DNA of 64,000 nucleotides, taken from the NCBI RefSeq assembly GCF_000613245.1, contig NZ_HG964936.1, positions 2,072,056 to 2,136,055 on the forward strand, written 5' to 3'. The notes below the pieces were generated by a model. That model was not told the DNA's origin. It was given only the letters and a program-made list of their open reading frames with translations, and made no database searches. Position 1 is the stretch's first letter; each line of letters opens with the position of its first letter. The stretch comes from Mycobacterium asiaticum DSM 44297. GTDB lineage: Bacteria; Actinomycetota; Actinomycetes; Mycobacteriales; Mycobacteriaceae. A program made the position numbers and the translations under genes. Below are positions 49,317 to 59,159 of the stretch, piece by piece.

Positions 49317-49592
49317 TCAGGCCAGCAGCCAGACGAACAGTGCGACGTAGCCGAGGAGGTGCGCCACCGACAATGCCAGCCCTGCGATCGCCATGGCGCG
49401 GCCTTCGCGGTTCGTCGGCTCGCAGCGCTGCATCGCGTTCAGCGCGAGCGGGATGGTGATCAATGACGTCGGGACGAAGAAGAGCAGGTATTGCAGGACG
49501 CCGACCGTGAGGCTGAGCAGGGCCAAGCCGTTGACCGCGCGCCGCTGCGGGGCGAAGACGGGGAACGCGAATGCCGGGCTGATCGTCGTCAT
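49317..49592 (-). CDS. Small DUF4190-like membrane protein
   Basis: A 91-residue protein with two hydrophobic segments (LALLSLTVGVLQYLLFFVPTSLITIPLAL and MAIAGLALSVAHLLGYVALFVWLLA) and an Asn/Arg-rich loop (NAMQRCEPTNREGRAMAIAG), typical of small actinobacterial membrane proteins of the DUF4190 type. Function unknown. It is tail-to-tail with the MocR gene (2-bp gap) and lies downstream of treZ after 53 bases, so it may be read from the tre operon. Confidence 0.75.
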   Translation of the reverse strand: MTTISPAFAFPVFAPQRRAVNGLALLSLTVGVLQYLLFFVPTSLITIPLALNAMQRCEPTNREGRAMAIAGLALSVAHLLGYVALFVWLLA

Positions 49593-49645
49593 GTCACAAG
49601 ACCCTCGGGCACGGCACTTGCCGGATTCTTGGCGGATCCTTGACG

Positions 49646-51379
49646 TTAGCCGCTGCGCAGTATGGCGAAGGAGTGCCCGGGCAGCTCGGTGGCGCTGTCA
49701 CCGATGTCGGGTGGGTCCCAGGCCAGCACCAGCTCACCGGTGACCGGCACCCGCACCGGCTCGGCACCCAGGTTGCAAGCCACGTGCAGCGTATTGCGCC
49801 GCAGCACGATCCAGCGCTGTTCTTCGTCATAGTCGACCGTCAGATGATCAAGCCACGGGTCGGCGAAGTCGGGCTCGCCGTGCCGCAGCGCGATCAGGTC
49901 GCGATAGGTGCGCAGCAGCCGGGCGTGTTCGCCGGAGTCCACCTCGTCCCAGATCAGCTTGGACCGCTGGAACGTCTGCGGGTCCTGCGGGTCGGGGATC
50001 TCGTCGGCGTCCCAGCCGTGTTCGGCGAACTCGGCTTTGCGTCCGTCCCTGGTGGCCTGCGCCAGTTCCGGTTCGGGATGTGAGCTGAAAAATTGGAACG
50101 GACTGGACGCACCCCACTCCTCTCCCATGAAAAGCATTGCCGTGTAGGGCGACCCGAGCACCAGTGCGGCTTTGACGGCGAGCTGGCCACCGGTCAGGTT
50201 CTGCGAGGGCCGATCCCCGAGTGCGCGATTGCCGACCTGGTCGTGCGTGCAAGTGTAGGCCAGCAGTCGGGTGGCCGGGATTCCAGATTCCTCGGTGGTG
50301 TCCAGCGGCCGTCCGTGCCGCCGTCGCCGGAACGACGAATAGGTGCCGGCGTGGAAGAAGCCGTGGCGCAGCGTCTGCGCCAGCGTGGCCAGCGAGCCGA
50401 AATCGGCGTAGTAACCCTGTCGTTCGCCGGACACCGCGGTGTGGATGGCATGGTGGATGTCGTCGGCCCACTGCGCGGTGATCCCGTAGCCGCCCCGATC
50501 CCGCGGGGTGATCATCCGCGGGTCATTCAAGTCACTTTCGGCGACGAGTGACAATGGACGGCCCAATTGCCTTGAAAGCCAGTCTGTTTCGGTCGACAGC
50601 TCCTCCAGGATGTGTACAGCGGTGGTGTCTACCAGCGCGTGTACGGCATCCAGGCGCAGCCCGTCGGCGTGGAAGTCGCGCATCCAGCGCAACGCACACC
50701 CGATGATGTAGCGGCGCACCTCATCGGAGTCAGCGTCGGCGATGTTGATGCCCTCACCCCACGGGTTGCTGGCCGAGGACAGGTACGGCCCGAACTTTGG
50801 CAGGTAGTTACCGGACGGCCCCAGGTGATTGAACACCGCGTCGATCAGCACACCCAGCCCGCGCGCGTGGCACGCGTCGACCAGCCTCACCAGTCCGTCG
50901 GGTCCGCCGTACGGTTCGTGCACGCTGTACCAGAGCACACCGTCGTAGCCCCAACCATGGGTGCCGGCAAACGAATTCACCGGCATCAGCTCCACGAAGT
51001 CCACCCCGAGCTCGACCAGATAGTCCAGCTTGGCGATGGCGGAATCGAAGGTGCCCTCCGGAGTGAAAGTGCCCACGTGCAACTCGTAGATCACCGCACC
51101 CTCGACCGACCGGCCGGGCCAGTCGCCGTCGGTCCAGGCGGCGGCATCGGCATCCCACAACTGCGAGCGCTCGTGTACCCCGTCGGGCTGGCGGGCCGAC
51201 CGGGGGTCGGGCAGCACGGTGGTGTCATCGTCGAGCAGGAAGCCGTACCGGGCGTCCGACGGCGCGTCGACGGTCGCGTGCCACCAGCCGTCGTCGGATC
51301 GAGTCATCTCGTGCACGGCACCCTCGACGTCAAGGCGCACTCGCTCGGGCTTGGGCGCCCACACCCGGAAGTCAGGCAT
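49646..51379 (-). CDS. treZ: Maltooligosyltrehalose trehalohydrolase
   Basis: A 577-residue GH13 enzyme that releases trehalose from maltooligosyltrehalose made by TreY. An N-terminal carbohydrate-binding domain (FRVWAPKPERVRLDVEG) precedes the barrel. The catalytic nucleophile Asp is in GLRLDAVHAL, the acid Glu in LVAESDLND, and the third Asp in WADDIHHAI. It starts within the end of treY (8-bp overlap), last of treX-treY-treZ. This OtsA-independent route makes trehalose from glycogen or alpha-glucan. Confidence 0.96.
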   Translation of the reverse strand: MPDFRVWAPKPERVRLDVEGAVHEMTRSDDGWWHATVDAPSDARYGFLLDDDTTVLPDPRSARQPDGVHERSQLWDADAAAWTDGDWPGRSVEGAVIYELHVGTFTPEGTFDSAIAKLDYLVELGVDFVELMPVNSFAGTHGWGYDGVLWYSVHEPYGGPDGLVRLVDACHARGLGVLIDAVFNHLGPSGNYLPKFGPYLSSASNPWGEGINIADADSDEVRRYIIGCALRWMRDFHADGLRLDAVHALVDTTAVHILEELSTETDWLSRQLGRPLSLVAESDLNDPRMITPRDRGGYGITAQWADDIHHAIHTAVSGERQGYYADFGSLATLAQTLRHGFFHAGTYSSFRRRRHGRPLDTTEESGIPATRLLAYTCTHDQVGNRALGDRPSQNLTGGQLAVKAALVLGSPYTAMLFMGEEWGASSPFQFFSSHPEPELAQATRDGRKAEFAEHGWDADEIPDPQDPQTFQRSKLIWDEVDSGEHARLLRTYRDLIALRHGEPDFADPWLDHLTVDYDEEQRWIVLRRNTLHVACNLGAEPVRVPVTGELVLAWDPPDIGDSATELPGHSFAILRSG

Positions 51380-53672
51380 GGCTGCGCTCCAACAGGACGA
51401 CCGGCAGGTCGGCGAACAACTGGGCGGCCGAGGTGGGTCCGCTGGACATGGCCCCGGTCAGCCGGTCGGTCCACGAGCCCTCCGGCAGGGGCAGCACCGT
51501 ATCGCCCCAGCCGAGCTCGGCCAGCCGCACCGTCCAGCGGGTGACCGCGACCAAGATGTCGGGTCCGCGGCGGAATGCCACGACGTGGTCACTGGCCTGA
51601 CCGGCGGCGAGGACGGGGACGTAGTCACTGTGCAGGAAGCAGTCCGGGCGCGAGCGCCGCAGCCGCAGTGCGGTGGTGACGACACGAATCTTCGGATGCT
51701 GCAGGTCGTTCAGCGCGGCCCGGCGGACGGCATAGTCGACTTCGCGGCGGTTGTCCGGGTCGACCAGGCTGTCGTCCCACAACTCGGTGCCCTGGTACAC
51801 GTCGGGGATGCCGGGGACGGTCAGCGCGAGCAGCTTTTGGCCGAGCGCGTCGCTTGCGGCATGGGGATTGAGCTGACCGACGAGCTCGGTCAACGCGCCG
51901 GCCACCGGCCCATCCAGCACGGTGTCCAGCCAGCGGTGGACACCGTCCTCGAAGTCGGCATTCGGATCGTTCCATGTCGTGTGCACCGCGGCTTCGCGGA
52001 TCGCCTTTTCGGCGTAGCCGTGCAGCCGCTCGCGCAGCGAATCGGTGATTTCGCCGCTGACCGGCCAGACGCCGAAGATGTTCTGCCACAGGAATTGTCC
52101 GGTCGCCGGGTCGGGGGAGGGAGCCTGAATCTCCCAGCGCCCGACAAACTCCGCCCACAACGACGGGACCTGGGAAAGCACGCCGATCCGGGCGCGGACA
52201 TCCTCGCCTCGCTTGGTGTCGTGGGTGGTGAGCGTGGTCATCGCCTGCGGCCACAGGCGGGCGCGGGTCACCGCACTCTGGTGGAACTCGGCGGCGCCGA
52301 CGCCGAAACGGTGCGGTTCGCCGCCGACCTCGTTGAGCGAGACCAGGCGTGCGTCGCGGTAGAAGAGGCAGTCCTCGACGGATTTGGCGGTGACCGCGCC
52401 GCACAGTTGCTGCAGCCGGGTCGCCGGCTCACCCCCGTTGGCCAGCGCGGCGGCCAGCACTTGCAGCGCGGGACCGTATTCCGGTTGCGCTGCTTGCGTT
52501 TCGGCCAACGCCGTGGGCAGTGTCGCCGCCAGCCCCTGGTAGTCGCAACGGTAGACGTCGATGTGGGTGAGCAGCGCTGCTATCGCATCCGGCAGTAGCG
52601 GATCGTCGGCCTTGGCGGTCGCCACGATGCTGCGTCGCAGCCGGGCGAGCTCACTGCCGAGGGTTTCCGTCGCTGCCTGGATCTTCAATTCGGCCAACTG
52701 CTGCGGCATTTCGTCGTAGTCCACCCCGGCGGATTCGACCAGCGCGGTGAGCGCCGGCGCCCCACTGGGGTCGATGAACAGACCGCCCACCTCCCGCAGC
52801 ACGTCGTAGCCGGTAGTGCCGGCCACCGGCAGCGTCGGCTCCAGGGCTTCGTCGACGGCCAGGATCTTCTCGATCACGATCCAGGCGTCCGGCCCCAGTA
52901 ACTCCCGTAACCACGTCAAATAGCCTGCAGGATCGGATAAACCGTCGGGGTGGTCGATCCGCACACCGTCCACCAGGCCCTCGTCAACCCAGCGCTTGAC
53001 CTCCGCGTGGCTGGCGTCGAAAACCTTGCGATCCTCCTGGCGCAACCCGGCCAGCGAGGTGATCGAGAAGAAGCGGCGATATCCCACCACCCCGCTCTTC
53101 CAGCCCACCAGCCGGTAGTGCTGGCGGTCATGCACCTCCGGCCCGGTCCCGCTCCCAGTGCCCGGCGCGATCGGAAACGCCAGATCACCCAGTCGCAGTA
53201 GGTCGCCGTCAACGGTCAGATCCGCGACGTCGCCGTCAGATCCCAACACCGGCAGGATGATTCGCCCCGATTCGTCCAGGGTCCAGTCGATGTCGAAGAA
53301 CGACGCATACTCGGAGTCCCGGCCGTGCCGCAGCACATCCCACCACCATGCGTTCTGCTCGGGTTTGTCGACACCGACGTGATTGGGTACGACGTCGACG
53401 ATCAATCCCATACCGCGGGCGCGTGCCGCGTCAGCCAGCCGGGCCAGGCCCTCCGGCCCGCCGAGGTCGGCGGACACGGTCTCCGGGTTGGTGACGTCAT
53501 AGCCGTGCGACGAGCCGCTAACCGCGGTCAGGATCGGCGACAGGTACAGATGCGACACCCCGAGTTCATCGAGGTAGTCGAGCAAATTCTCGGCGTCGGC
53601 AAGGGTGAACGCGAAACCGCTAGACGCGCCGCGCAACTGCAACCGATAGGTTGCTGAGACTGGAAAAGGCAT
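51372..53672 (-). CDS. treY: Maltooligosyltrehalose synthase
   Basis: A 766-residue GH13 enzyme that rearranges the reducing-end alpha-1,4 bond of maltodextrins into an alpha,alpha-1,1 bond. Motifs: GVSHLYLSPILTAVSGSSHGYDV, VDVVPNHVG, DGVRIDHPDGL (nucleophile Asp) and WIVIEKIL (acid Glu). The length matches the family. It begins three bases after treX and overlaps treZ, so translation is coupled. Confidence 0.96.
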   Translation of the reverse strand: MPFPVSATYRLQLRGASSGFAFTLADAENLLDYLDELGVSHLYLSPILTAVSGSSHGYDVTNPETVSADLGGPEGLARLADAARARGMGLIVDVVPNHVGVDKPEQNAWWWDVLRHGRDSEYASFFDIDWTLDESGRIILPVLGSDGDVADLTVDGDLLRLGDLAFPIAPGTGSGTGPEVHDRQHYRLVGWKSGVVGYRRFFSITSLAGLRQEDRKVFDASHAEVKRWVDEGLVDGVRIDHPDGLSDPAGYLTWLRELLGPDAWIVIEKILAVDEALEPTLPVAGTTGYDVLREVGGLFIDPSGAPALTALVESAGVDYDEMPQQLAELKIQAATETLGSELARLRRSIVATAKADDPLLPDAIAALLTHIDVYRCDYQGLAATLPTALAETQAAQPEYGPALQVLAAALANGGEPATRLQQLCGAVTAKSVEDCLFYRDARLVSLNEVGGEPHRFGVGAAEFHQSAVTRARLWPQAMTTLTTHDTKRGEDVRARIGVLSQVPSLWAEFVGRWEIQAPSPDPATGQFLWQNIFGVWPVSGEITDSLRERLHGYAEKAIREAAVHTTWNDPNADFEDGVHRWLDTVLDGPVAGALTELVGQLNPHAASDALGQKLLALTVPGIPDVYQGTELWDDSLVDPDNRREVDYAVRRAALNDLQHPKIRVVTTALRLRRSRPDCFLHSDYVPVLAAGQASDHVVAFRRGPDILVAVTRWTVRLAELGWGDTVLPLPEGSWTDRLTGAMSSGPTSAAQLFADLPVVLLERSHA

Positions 53673-53675
53673 GTG

Positions 53676-55868
53676 TCACAACGTCTTACGTAGAATCAGC
53701 ACGGAACGGCCGGCCAGCGAGACTTCCTCGCCGTTCCTGACGACCCGCTCGGCCGCGCCGGTCGGGCTGGTGGTGTCTAGCTCCACCGTCCACTGCCGCG
53801 CATAGTCACCGTGGGGCATGACGAAGGTGACCTCCTGGTCGTAGGCATTGAAGCAGAGCAGGAACGAGTCGTCGACGATGCGCTCGCCACGCCGATTGGG
53901 TTCGGGTAAGGCCTGACCGTTGAGAAACACCGCGATGCTTTTGCCGAAGTCGTTGTCCCAATCCTGCTCGGTCATCTCCTCGCCGGTCGGGGTCAGCCAG
54001 GCGATGTCGTGCACTTCGGCGCCAGTGCGCAAGGGCCCGCCCTTGAGGAATCGGCGGCGGCGGAACACCGGGTGTTTCCTGCGCAGCCTCGTGACCCGTT
54101 TGGCGAACATCAGCTGGTCGGCGTTCTTCTCCGCCAACGACCAGTCCATCCAGGACAACTCAGAGTCCTGGCAGTACACGTTGTTGTTGCCCTGCTGTGT
54201 GCGGCCGAACTCATCGCCGTGGGAGATCATCGGCGTGCCCTGGCTCACCATGAGGGTGGCCCAGAAGTTGCGCATCTGCTGGCAGCGCAGCTCGACGATG
54301 TCGGGATCGTCGGTCGGGCCTTCCACGCCACAGTTCCACGACCGGTTGTGGCTTTCGCCGTCGCGGTTGTCTTCGCCGTTGGCCTCGTTGTGTTTTTCGT
54401 TGTAAGACACCAGGTCGTGCAGGGTGAATCCGTCGTGGGCGGTGACGAAGTTGATGCTGGCGCTGGGGCGCCGCCCGGTCGCCTCGTAGAGGTCCGACGA
54501 CCCGGTCAGCCGGGAAGCGAACTCGCCAAGGGTTGCGGGTTCGCCCCGCCAGTAGTCGCGCACAGTGTCGCGGTATTTCCCGTTCCATTCGGTCCACAAA
54601 CCTGGGAAATTCCCGACTTGATAACCGCCTTCACCGATGTCCCACGGCTCGGCGATCAGTTTGACCTGGCTGACCACCGGATCCTGCTGCACCAGGTCGA
54701 AAAACGCTGACAGGCGGTCGACGTCGTAGAACTCGCGCGCCAGCGTGGCGGCCAGATCGAAGCGGAATCCGTCGACGTGCATCTCGAGCACCCAGTACCG
54801 CAACGAGTCCATGATCAGCTGCAACGTGTGCGGGTGCCGGACGTTGAGGCTGTTTCCGGTGCCGGTGAAGTCCTTGTAATGCCGCAGATCCCCGTCGACG
54901 AGGCGGTAATAGGCGGCGTTGTCGATGCCGCGGAAGTTGATGGTCGGGCCGAGATGGTTGCCCTCGGCGGTGTGGTTGTAGACGACGTCGAGAATGACCT
55001 CGATGCCCGCTTCGTGGAACGTGCGCACCATCGACTTGAACTCCGCCACCGCGCCACCGGGCTTGCGGGCGGCCGCGTACTGGTAGTGCGGGGCAAAGAA
55101 GCCAAAGGTGTTGTAACCCCAGTAGTTTCGCAGGCCTAAGTCCAGCAGCCGGTGGTCGTGCATGAACTGATGAACGGGCATCAGTTCGATGGCGGTGACA
55201 CTGAGTGACTTCAGATGGTCGATGATCGCCGGGTGCGACAACCCGGCATAGGTGCCGCGCAGTTCGTGCGGGATGGCGGGATGGGTCTGGGTCATGCCTT
55301 TGACGTGCGCCTCGTAGATCACCGTCTCGTGGTACGGCGTGCACGGCGCGCGGTCCGATGCCCAGTCGAAGAACGGGTTGATCACCACGGAGGTCATGGT
55401 GTGGCCCAATGAATCGACCATCGGGGGAGTGCCGGTCTCCGACGGGTTCTCGGCTGCGACCGCCAGGTCGTAGGAGTACAGCGCCTGGCTGAACTCGAAG
55501 TCACCGACAAACGATTTGCCGTACGGGTCGAGCAGCAGCTTGCTGGGGTCACACCGCAGCCCGGCATCCGGGTCGAACGGGCCGTGCACCCGGAATCCGT
55601 ACCGCTGGCCGGGGGTGATGTTCGGTAGGTAACAGTGCCAGATGTAACCGTCGACCTCGTCGAGATTGATCCGGGTCTCGGTGCCGTTCTTGGCGATCAG
55701 GCACAGCTCGACCCGGTCGGCCACCTCGGAAAACAACGAAAAGTTGGTGCCGGCACCGTCATACGTGGCGCCGAGGGGGAAAGGCGCGCCCGGCCAAACC
55801 GTCGCCAGAGCGGGCGACGTGTCGGCCTCGTCAAAAGGACTTTCGTTCTTTCGCTCGGTCGAAGCCAT
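53676..55868 (-). CDS. treX: Glycogen debranching enzyme
   Basis: A 730-residue GH13 isoamylase-type enzyme that removes alpha-1,6 branches to give linear glucans for TreY. An N-terminal CBM48-like domain (PFPLGATYDGAGTNFSLFSE) is followed by the barrel: VVYNHTAEGN, DGFRFDLAAT (nucleophile Asp), LIAEPWDIGEGGYQVG (acid Glu) and FVTAHDGFTLHD (third Asp). First gene of the tre operon, 42 bases after the acyltransferase-3 gene on the same strand, which may share its promoter. Confidence 0.96.
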   Translation of the reverse strand: MASTERKNESPFDEADTSPALATVWPGAPFPLGATYDGAGTNFSLFSEVADRVELCLIAKNGTETRINLDEVDGYIWHCYLPNITPGQRYGFRVHGPFDPDAGLRCDPSKLLLDPYGKSFVGDFEFSQALYSYDLAVAAENPSETGTPPMVDSLGHTMTSVVINPFFDWASDRAPCTPYHETVIYEAHVKGMTQTHPAIPHELRGTYAGLSHPAIIDHLKSLSVTAIELMPVHQFMHDHRLLDLGLRNYWGYNTFGFFAPHYQYAAARKPGGAVAEFKSMVRTFHEAGIEVILDVVYNHTAEGNHLGPTINFRGIDNAAYYRLVDGDLRHYKDFTGTGNSLNVRHPHTLQLIMDSLRYWVLEMHVDGFRFDLAATLAREFYDVDRLSAFFDLVQQDPVVSQVKLIAEPWDIGEGGYQVGNFPGLWTEWNGKYRDTVRDYWRGEPATLGEFASRLTGSSDLYEATGRRPSASINFVTAHDGFTLHDLVSYNEKHNEANGEDNRDGESHNRSWNCGVEGPTDDPDIVELRCQQMRNFWATLMVSQGTPMISHGDEFGRTQQGNNNVYCQDSELSWMDWSLAEKNADQLMFAKRVTRLRRKHPVFRRRRFLKGGPLRTGAEVHDIAWLTPTGEEMTEQDWDNDFGKSIAVFLNGQALPEPNRRGERIVDDSFLLCFNAYDQEVTFVMPHGDYARQWTVELDTTSPTGAAERVVRNGEEVSLAGRSVLILRKTL

Positions 55869-55910
55869 TACTCGACCTTAATCGTGAGGCGTCGCGACCG
55901 GAGGTTGTCG

Positions 55911-58055
55911 TCACCACCAGCCGGTGATTGCCGCGATCTGCCGGCCTAGCTCAGGCGCCAACGTGCGCATGTAGGTCGCCGTCAGGTGATGAGGATCACG
56001 GTAAATCAGCACGTTGCCCTCGACGGCGCGGCACAGGTCCGGACGGCAGATCGCGTCGGACAGATCCAGCGGCTTCAGCAGCGGGAACTGCCCGACGAAA
56101 TCCAGGGTGCCGTTGCGATCGGAGAGCAGCTCGCTGCGCTTGATCCCGCAGGACGTCGAGTTGCCGGCCTTGGCCAGGCAGTCGGCCGGGTTGAACGGTT
56201 GGCCGTTCTTGACCAGCCACGGGGTGTCCCGGACCGCCAGAACCGGAATGTTGTTGTCGGAGAACGTTTGCCAGATCCCGATGTAGGTGGCGGGCATGAC
56301 GTCGCCGGGCTTGATGTTCCACGGCCGGGTCGAGGTGGTGAACACATAGTCGGGGCGGTCGCTGACCAGTTTGGCCATCGTCGTCTCCACCCATTCCCGG
56401 CACTGCGGGTAAGGAGCGTTGTTGCCCATGATCAGGGGCACCTGTTCGGTGGACAACGCGCAGCCCATCTTGAGATAGGTCACCACCCGGAAGTGATGCA
56501 GCCGGCCCAGCAGGTCCAGCGCGGGCAGCCAGTGTTCGGCGTGCGAGCCGCCGGCCAGGGCGATGGTCCGAGGAGCGTTGTCGTCGCCGTAGGTGCAGTT
56601 GACGACGGCCGGGTTGGCGAAGTCGCTGATGCAGCCGTCCCTGGTGGAGGCGGGCAGGTCCTCCTGGACCTCGAGCACGGTCGGCCGCATCCGCAGGGAC
56701 GGCACCCGCACGTGGTTCACCAGCGCCCGTGCGCCGGGATAGTCGTTGGGGCTCAGGCCACTGAGCTCCTTGCCCGACGCACGCTCGATCACCAGGTGCT
56801 CGCGCCAGGTGAACGAGGTGGCGGTCAGTGTGACGCCTAACAGCGCCACGATCGATCCCAGCGCCATAGTGGGCCGGCGCAGTCGCTGCCGCCAGGCGAC
56901 CGGCGCGGGGCGCGGCGCGTTGGCCCGGTAGCGCAGCGGGTCCTCGACGTGTCGGGTGGTCAGGTAGGCCAGCACACCGGATACCAGCAGCACCGCGGCG
57001 CCTTCGATGAAGTTGGCGTCCTTGTGGCCGGTGTAGGCGAGCCAGAAGATGAGCAGCGGCCAATGCCAGAGGTACAGCGAATAGGCCATCGCTCCGAGCG
57101 TGACCAGCGGACCGGCCGCCAGGATCCGGCTGGGCGCGGGCATCCGGTCGCGCGTGTCCGGGCGAGCCTGCATGTTCGCCCCCGCCAGGATCATCAGCAT
57201 GGTGGCGCCCACCGGCACCAGCGCCCACGGACCCGGGAATTCTTGGACGCCGTCGATCAGCGCGCCGCAGGACAGGATCGCGGCCAGCGCCACCATGGCC
57301 ACGGCCGTCCGCCACCACATGGGCCACCGAATGACGGGGACTACGGCGCCGACCAGCGCACCCAGCAACAGCTCCCAGCCCCGCGCAAAACTGTTGTAGT
57401 AGGCGACCGGTTGATATTCGTTATGGGCCATGATCGCGTAGACGAAAGAGGCCACCGTCAAAGCGGTCAACAGCACCACGAAGAAGGTCCGCAGGTGCTT
57501 GCCCAGCACTCCGCGAAGCAGGTATGCGCTCCCCGCCACCAAAATCAGAAAGGCCAAATAGAACTGGCCTTGAACCGACATCGACCAGATGTGCTGCAGC
57601 GGGCTCACGGCTTCGCCGGCGCGCAGGTAGTCCGCGGTCGAGTTGGCCAGCTCCCAGTTCTGGTAGTAGCCCAGGCTGGCCAGACTCTGGTCGGCGAACG
57701 TCTCCCATCGGGTCTGCGGCTGGATCAGGACAGTCAGGAGCGCGCACCCGGCGAGCACCACCACCAGGGCCGGGACCAGCCGGCGAATAAGCCGCACCAC
57801 TTCGGTCACCGGCGACAGGGAGCCGGCGAGCGCGGACCGCAACACCTTGCCGCCGAAGAAGAATCCGGACAGGGCCAGGAAGACGTCCACGCCGCCAGAC
57901 ACGCGCCCGAACCAGACGTGGAAGGCCGCGACCAGCGCGATCGCGATCCCGCGCAGGCCGTCGAGGTCGTGCCGGTAGAAACCCGAAGACCGGGTCCCCA
58001 TACCGCCCGGCTCCCCGCTGGTAGCCGGTCTGGAAGGCGGTGTCTGCGTCTGCAT
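55911..58055 (-). CDS. Acyltransferase-3/SGNH O-acyltransferase, membrane (Rv1565c-like)
   Basis: About 714 residues. The N-terminal half is an acyltransferase-3 domain with about ten membrane helices (RHDLDGLRGIAIALVAAFHVWF and GGVDVFLALSGFFFGGKVL are the family start). The C-terminal half is an SGNH-type domain outside the membrane (LAGGSHAEHWLPAL, catalytic Ser; DPHHLTATYM, Asp and His). OatA-like proteins of this form acetylate or acylate cell-wall sugars; the substrate here is unknown. ATG at 58055 (MQTQTPPS) is chosen. GTG at 58085 is an alternative that follows AGGAG by three bases. It matches Rv1565c in M. tuberculosis. Confidence 0.92.
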   Translation of the reverse strand: MQTQTPPSRPATSGEPGGMGTRSSGFYRHDLDGLRGIAIALVAAFHVWFGRVSGGVDVFLALSGFFFGGKVLRSALAGSLSPVTEVVRLIRRLVPALVVVLAGCALLTVLIQPQTRWETFADQSLASLGYYQNWELANSTADYLRAGEAVSPLQHIWSMSVQGQFYLAFLILVAGSAYLLRGVLGKHLRTFFVVLLTALTVASFVYAIMAHNEYQPVAYYNSFARGWELLLGALVGAVVPVIRWPMWWRTAVAMVALAAILSCGALIDGVQEFPGPWALVPVGATMLMILAGANMQARPDTRDRMPAPSRILAAGPLVTLGAMAYSLYLWHWPLLIFWLAYTGHKDANFIEGAAVLLVSGVLAYLTTRHVEDPLRYRANAPRPAPVAWRQRLRRPTMALGSIVALLGVTLTATSFTWREHLVIERASGKELSGLSPNDYPGARALVNHVRVPSLRMRPTVLEVQEDLPASTRDGCISDFANPAVVNCTYGDDNAPRTIALAGGSHAEHWLPALDLLGRLHHFRVVTYLKMGCALSTEQVPLIMGNNAPYPQCREWVETTMAKLVSDRPDYVFTTSTRPWNIKPGDVMPATYIGIWQTFSDNNIPVLAVRDTPWLVKNGQPFNPADCLAKAGNSTSCGIKRSELLSDRNGTLDFVGQFPLLKPLDLSDAICRPDLCRAVEGNVLIYRDPHHLTATYMRTLAPELGRQIAAITGWW

Positions 58056-58187
58056 GATCACCGTTAACTTACCGAAAACCGCCACTCGCTCCTGAGCGCT
58101 CGTTCGGGCGAGGCGTTCATGCTCTCGCTGGACGGCGGTGCCGGCGGCGAGGGAGCGAGTGGCGGTGGTGCGGGGAGTTTCCGGCGG

Positions 58188-59159
58188 TTACCTGCCCGGG
58201 GCTGCTGGAACCGGCTGCACCGGCACCAGCTGCAACGGCGGCGTCGGGACCGGCTGCGCGGGTGCCTGCTGGGCGGGTACCTGCTGCAACGGCGCCTGCT
58301 GGCCGGGCAACTGCGCCGGCGCCTGCGGCGTGAGCGCCTGCTGTTGCAGTGGCGCCTGTTGGGTCGGCAGTTGCTGCACCGGCGGCTGCTGCAGCGGCGC
58401 CTGCTGACCGGGAAGCTGTTGCGCCGGAGCTTGCTGCGCCGGCGCTTGCAGCGCCGGGGCCTGCTGAGCCGGCAACTGCTGTCCTGGTAGCTGCTGGGCG
58501 GGTGCCTGTTGGCCCGGAACCGCCTGGGCCGGTGCCTGCTGTCCCGGAACCTGCTGCAGCGGCGCCTGCTGGGCCGGTGCTTGCTGCCCGGGAACCTGCT
58601 GGGCCGGCGCCTGCTGGACGGGTGCCTGCTGGGCGGGTGCTGGCGCCGCCGGTACCGTCTGTGCGCCCAGGATGCGGACCAGGTACGGCGTCATCCCGCT
58701 GCTGCGCACCGGCGAGACCTGGACCACATCGCCGACCTCGAGCATCTGACCGTTGCCGAGGTACATGGCGACGCTCTGGGTGCCTTCGGGACCGTAGAAG
58801 ATCAGGTCAGCCTTGCGGGCCTGCTGGGGCAGCACCCTCTCGCCGATCCGGTACATCTGGCCCGACGACCGCGGCAGCTTGAGCCCGGCACCGGCATATG
58901 CGTACTGCATCAGGCCCGACGCGTCGAACCCGACGGTGTTGATGCCCGACCCGGTGCCGCGTGTGGGGCCCGTGACACCCCCGCCGGCCCAGGAGAACGG
59001 CACACCGCGCTGGGAGAGTCCGCGCGCGATGACGGTGTCGGCGAGCTGCTGATAGTCCGAGGCCCGGGTGTAGGGATCGGCTGCCGCCAGCCCGGTGGTG
59101 GTCACCATGGGTGCGGCCAGCATGGCCAAGCCGACCGCCAAGGCGTAGACGCGTTTCAT
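58188..59159 (-). CDS. ripD: Non-catalytic NlpC/P60-type protein RipD with long Gln/Ala/Pro tail
   Basis: A 323-residue secreted protein. Signal peptide 1-27 (ending GLAAADP) precedes an NlpC/P60 fold. The catalytic Cys position is Ala80 (GFDASGLMQY) and the His position is Ser129 (TQSVAMYLG), so it cannot hydrolyse peptidoglycan; RipD of M. tuberculosis has the same losses and binds peptidoglycan. Residues about 171-310 are repeats of QAPxQQ(V/A)PGQQ type, much longer than I recall in M. tuberculosis. ATG at 59159 follows GAGGGAACG. It is transcribed away from Rv1567c over a long spacer. Confidence 0.94.
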   Translation of the reverse strand: MKRVYALAVGLAMLAAPMVTTTGLAAADPYTRASDYQQLADTVIARGLSQRGVPFSWAGGGVTGPTRGTGSGINTVGFDASGLMQYAYAGAGLKLPRSSGQMYRIGERVLPQQARKADLIFYGPEGTQSVAMYLGNGQMLEVGDVVQVSPVRSSGMTPYLVRILGAQTVPAAPAPAQQAPVQQAPAQQVPGQQAPAQQAPLQQVPGQQAPAQAVPGQQAPAQQLPGQQLPAQQAPALQAPAQQAPAQQLPGQQAPLQQPPVQQLPTQQAPLQQQALTPQAPAQLPGQQAPLQQVPAQQAPAQPVPTPPLQLVPVQPVPAAPGR

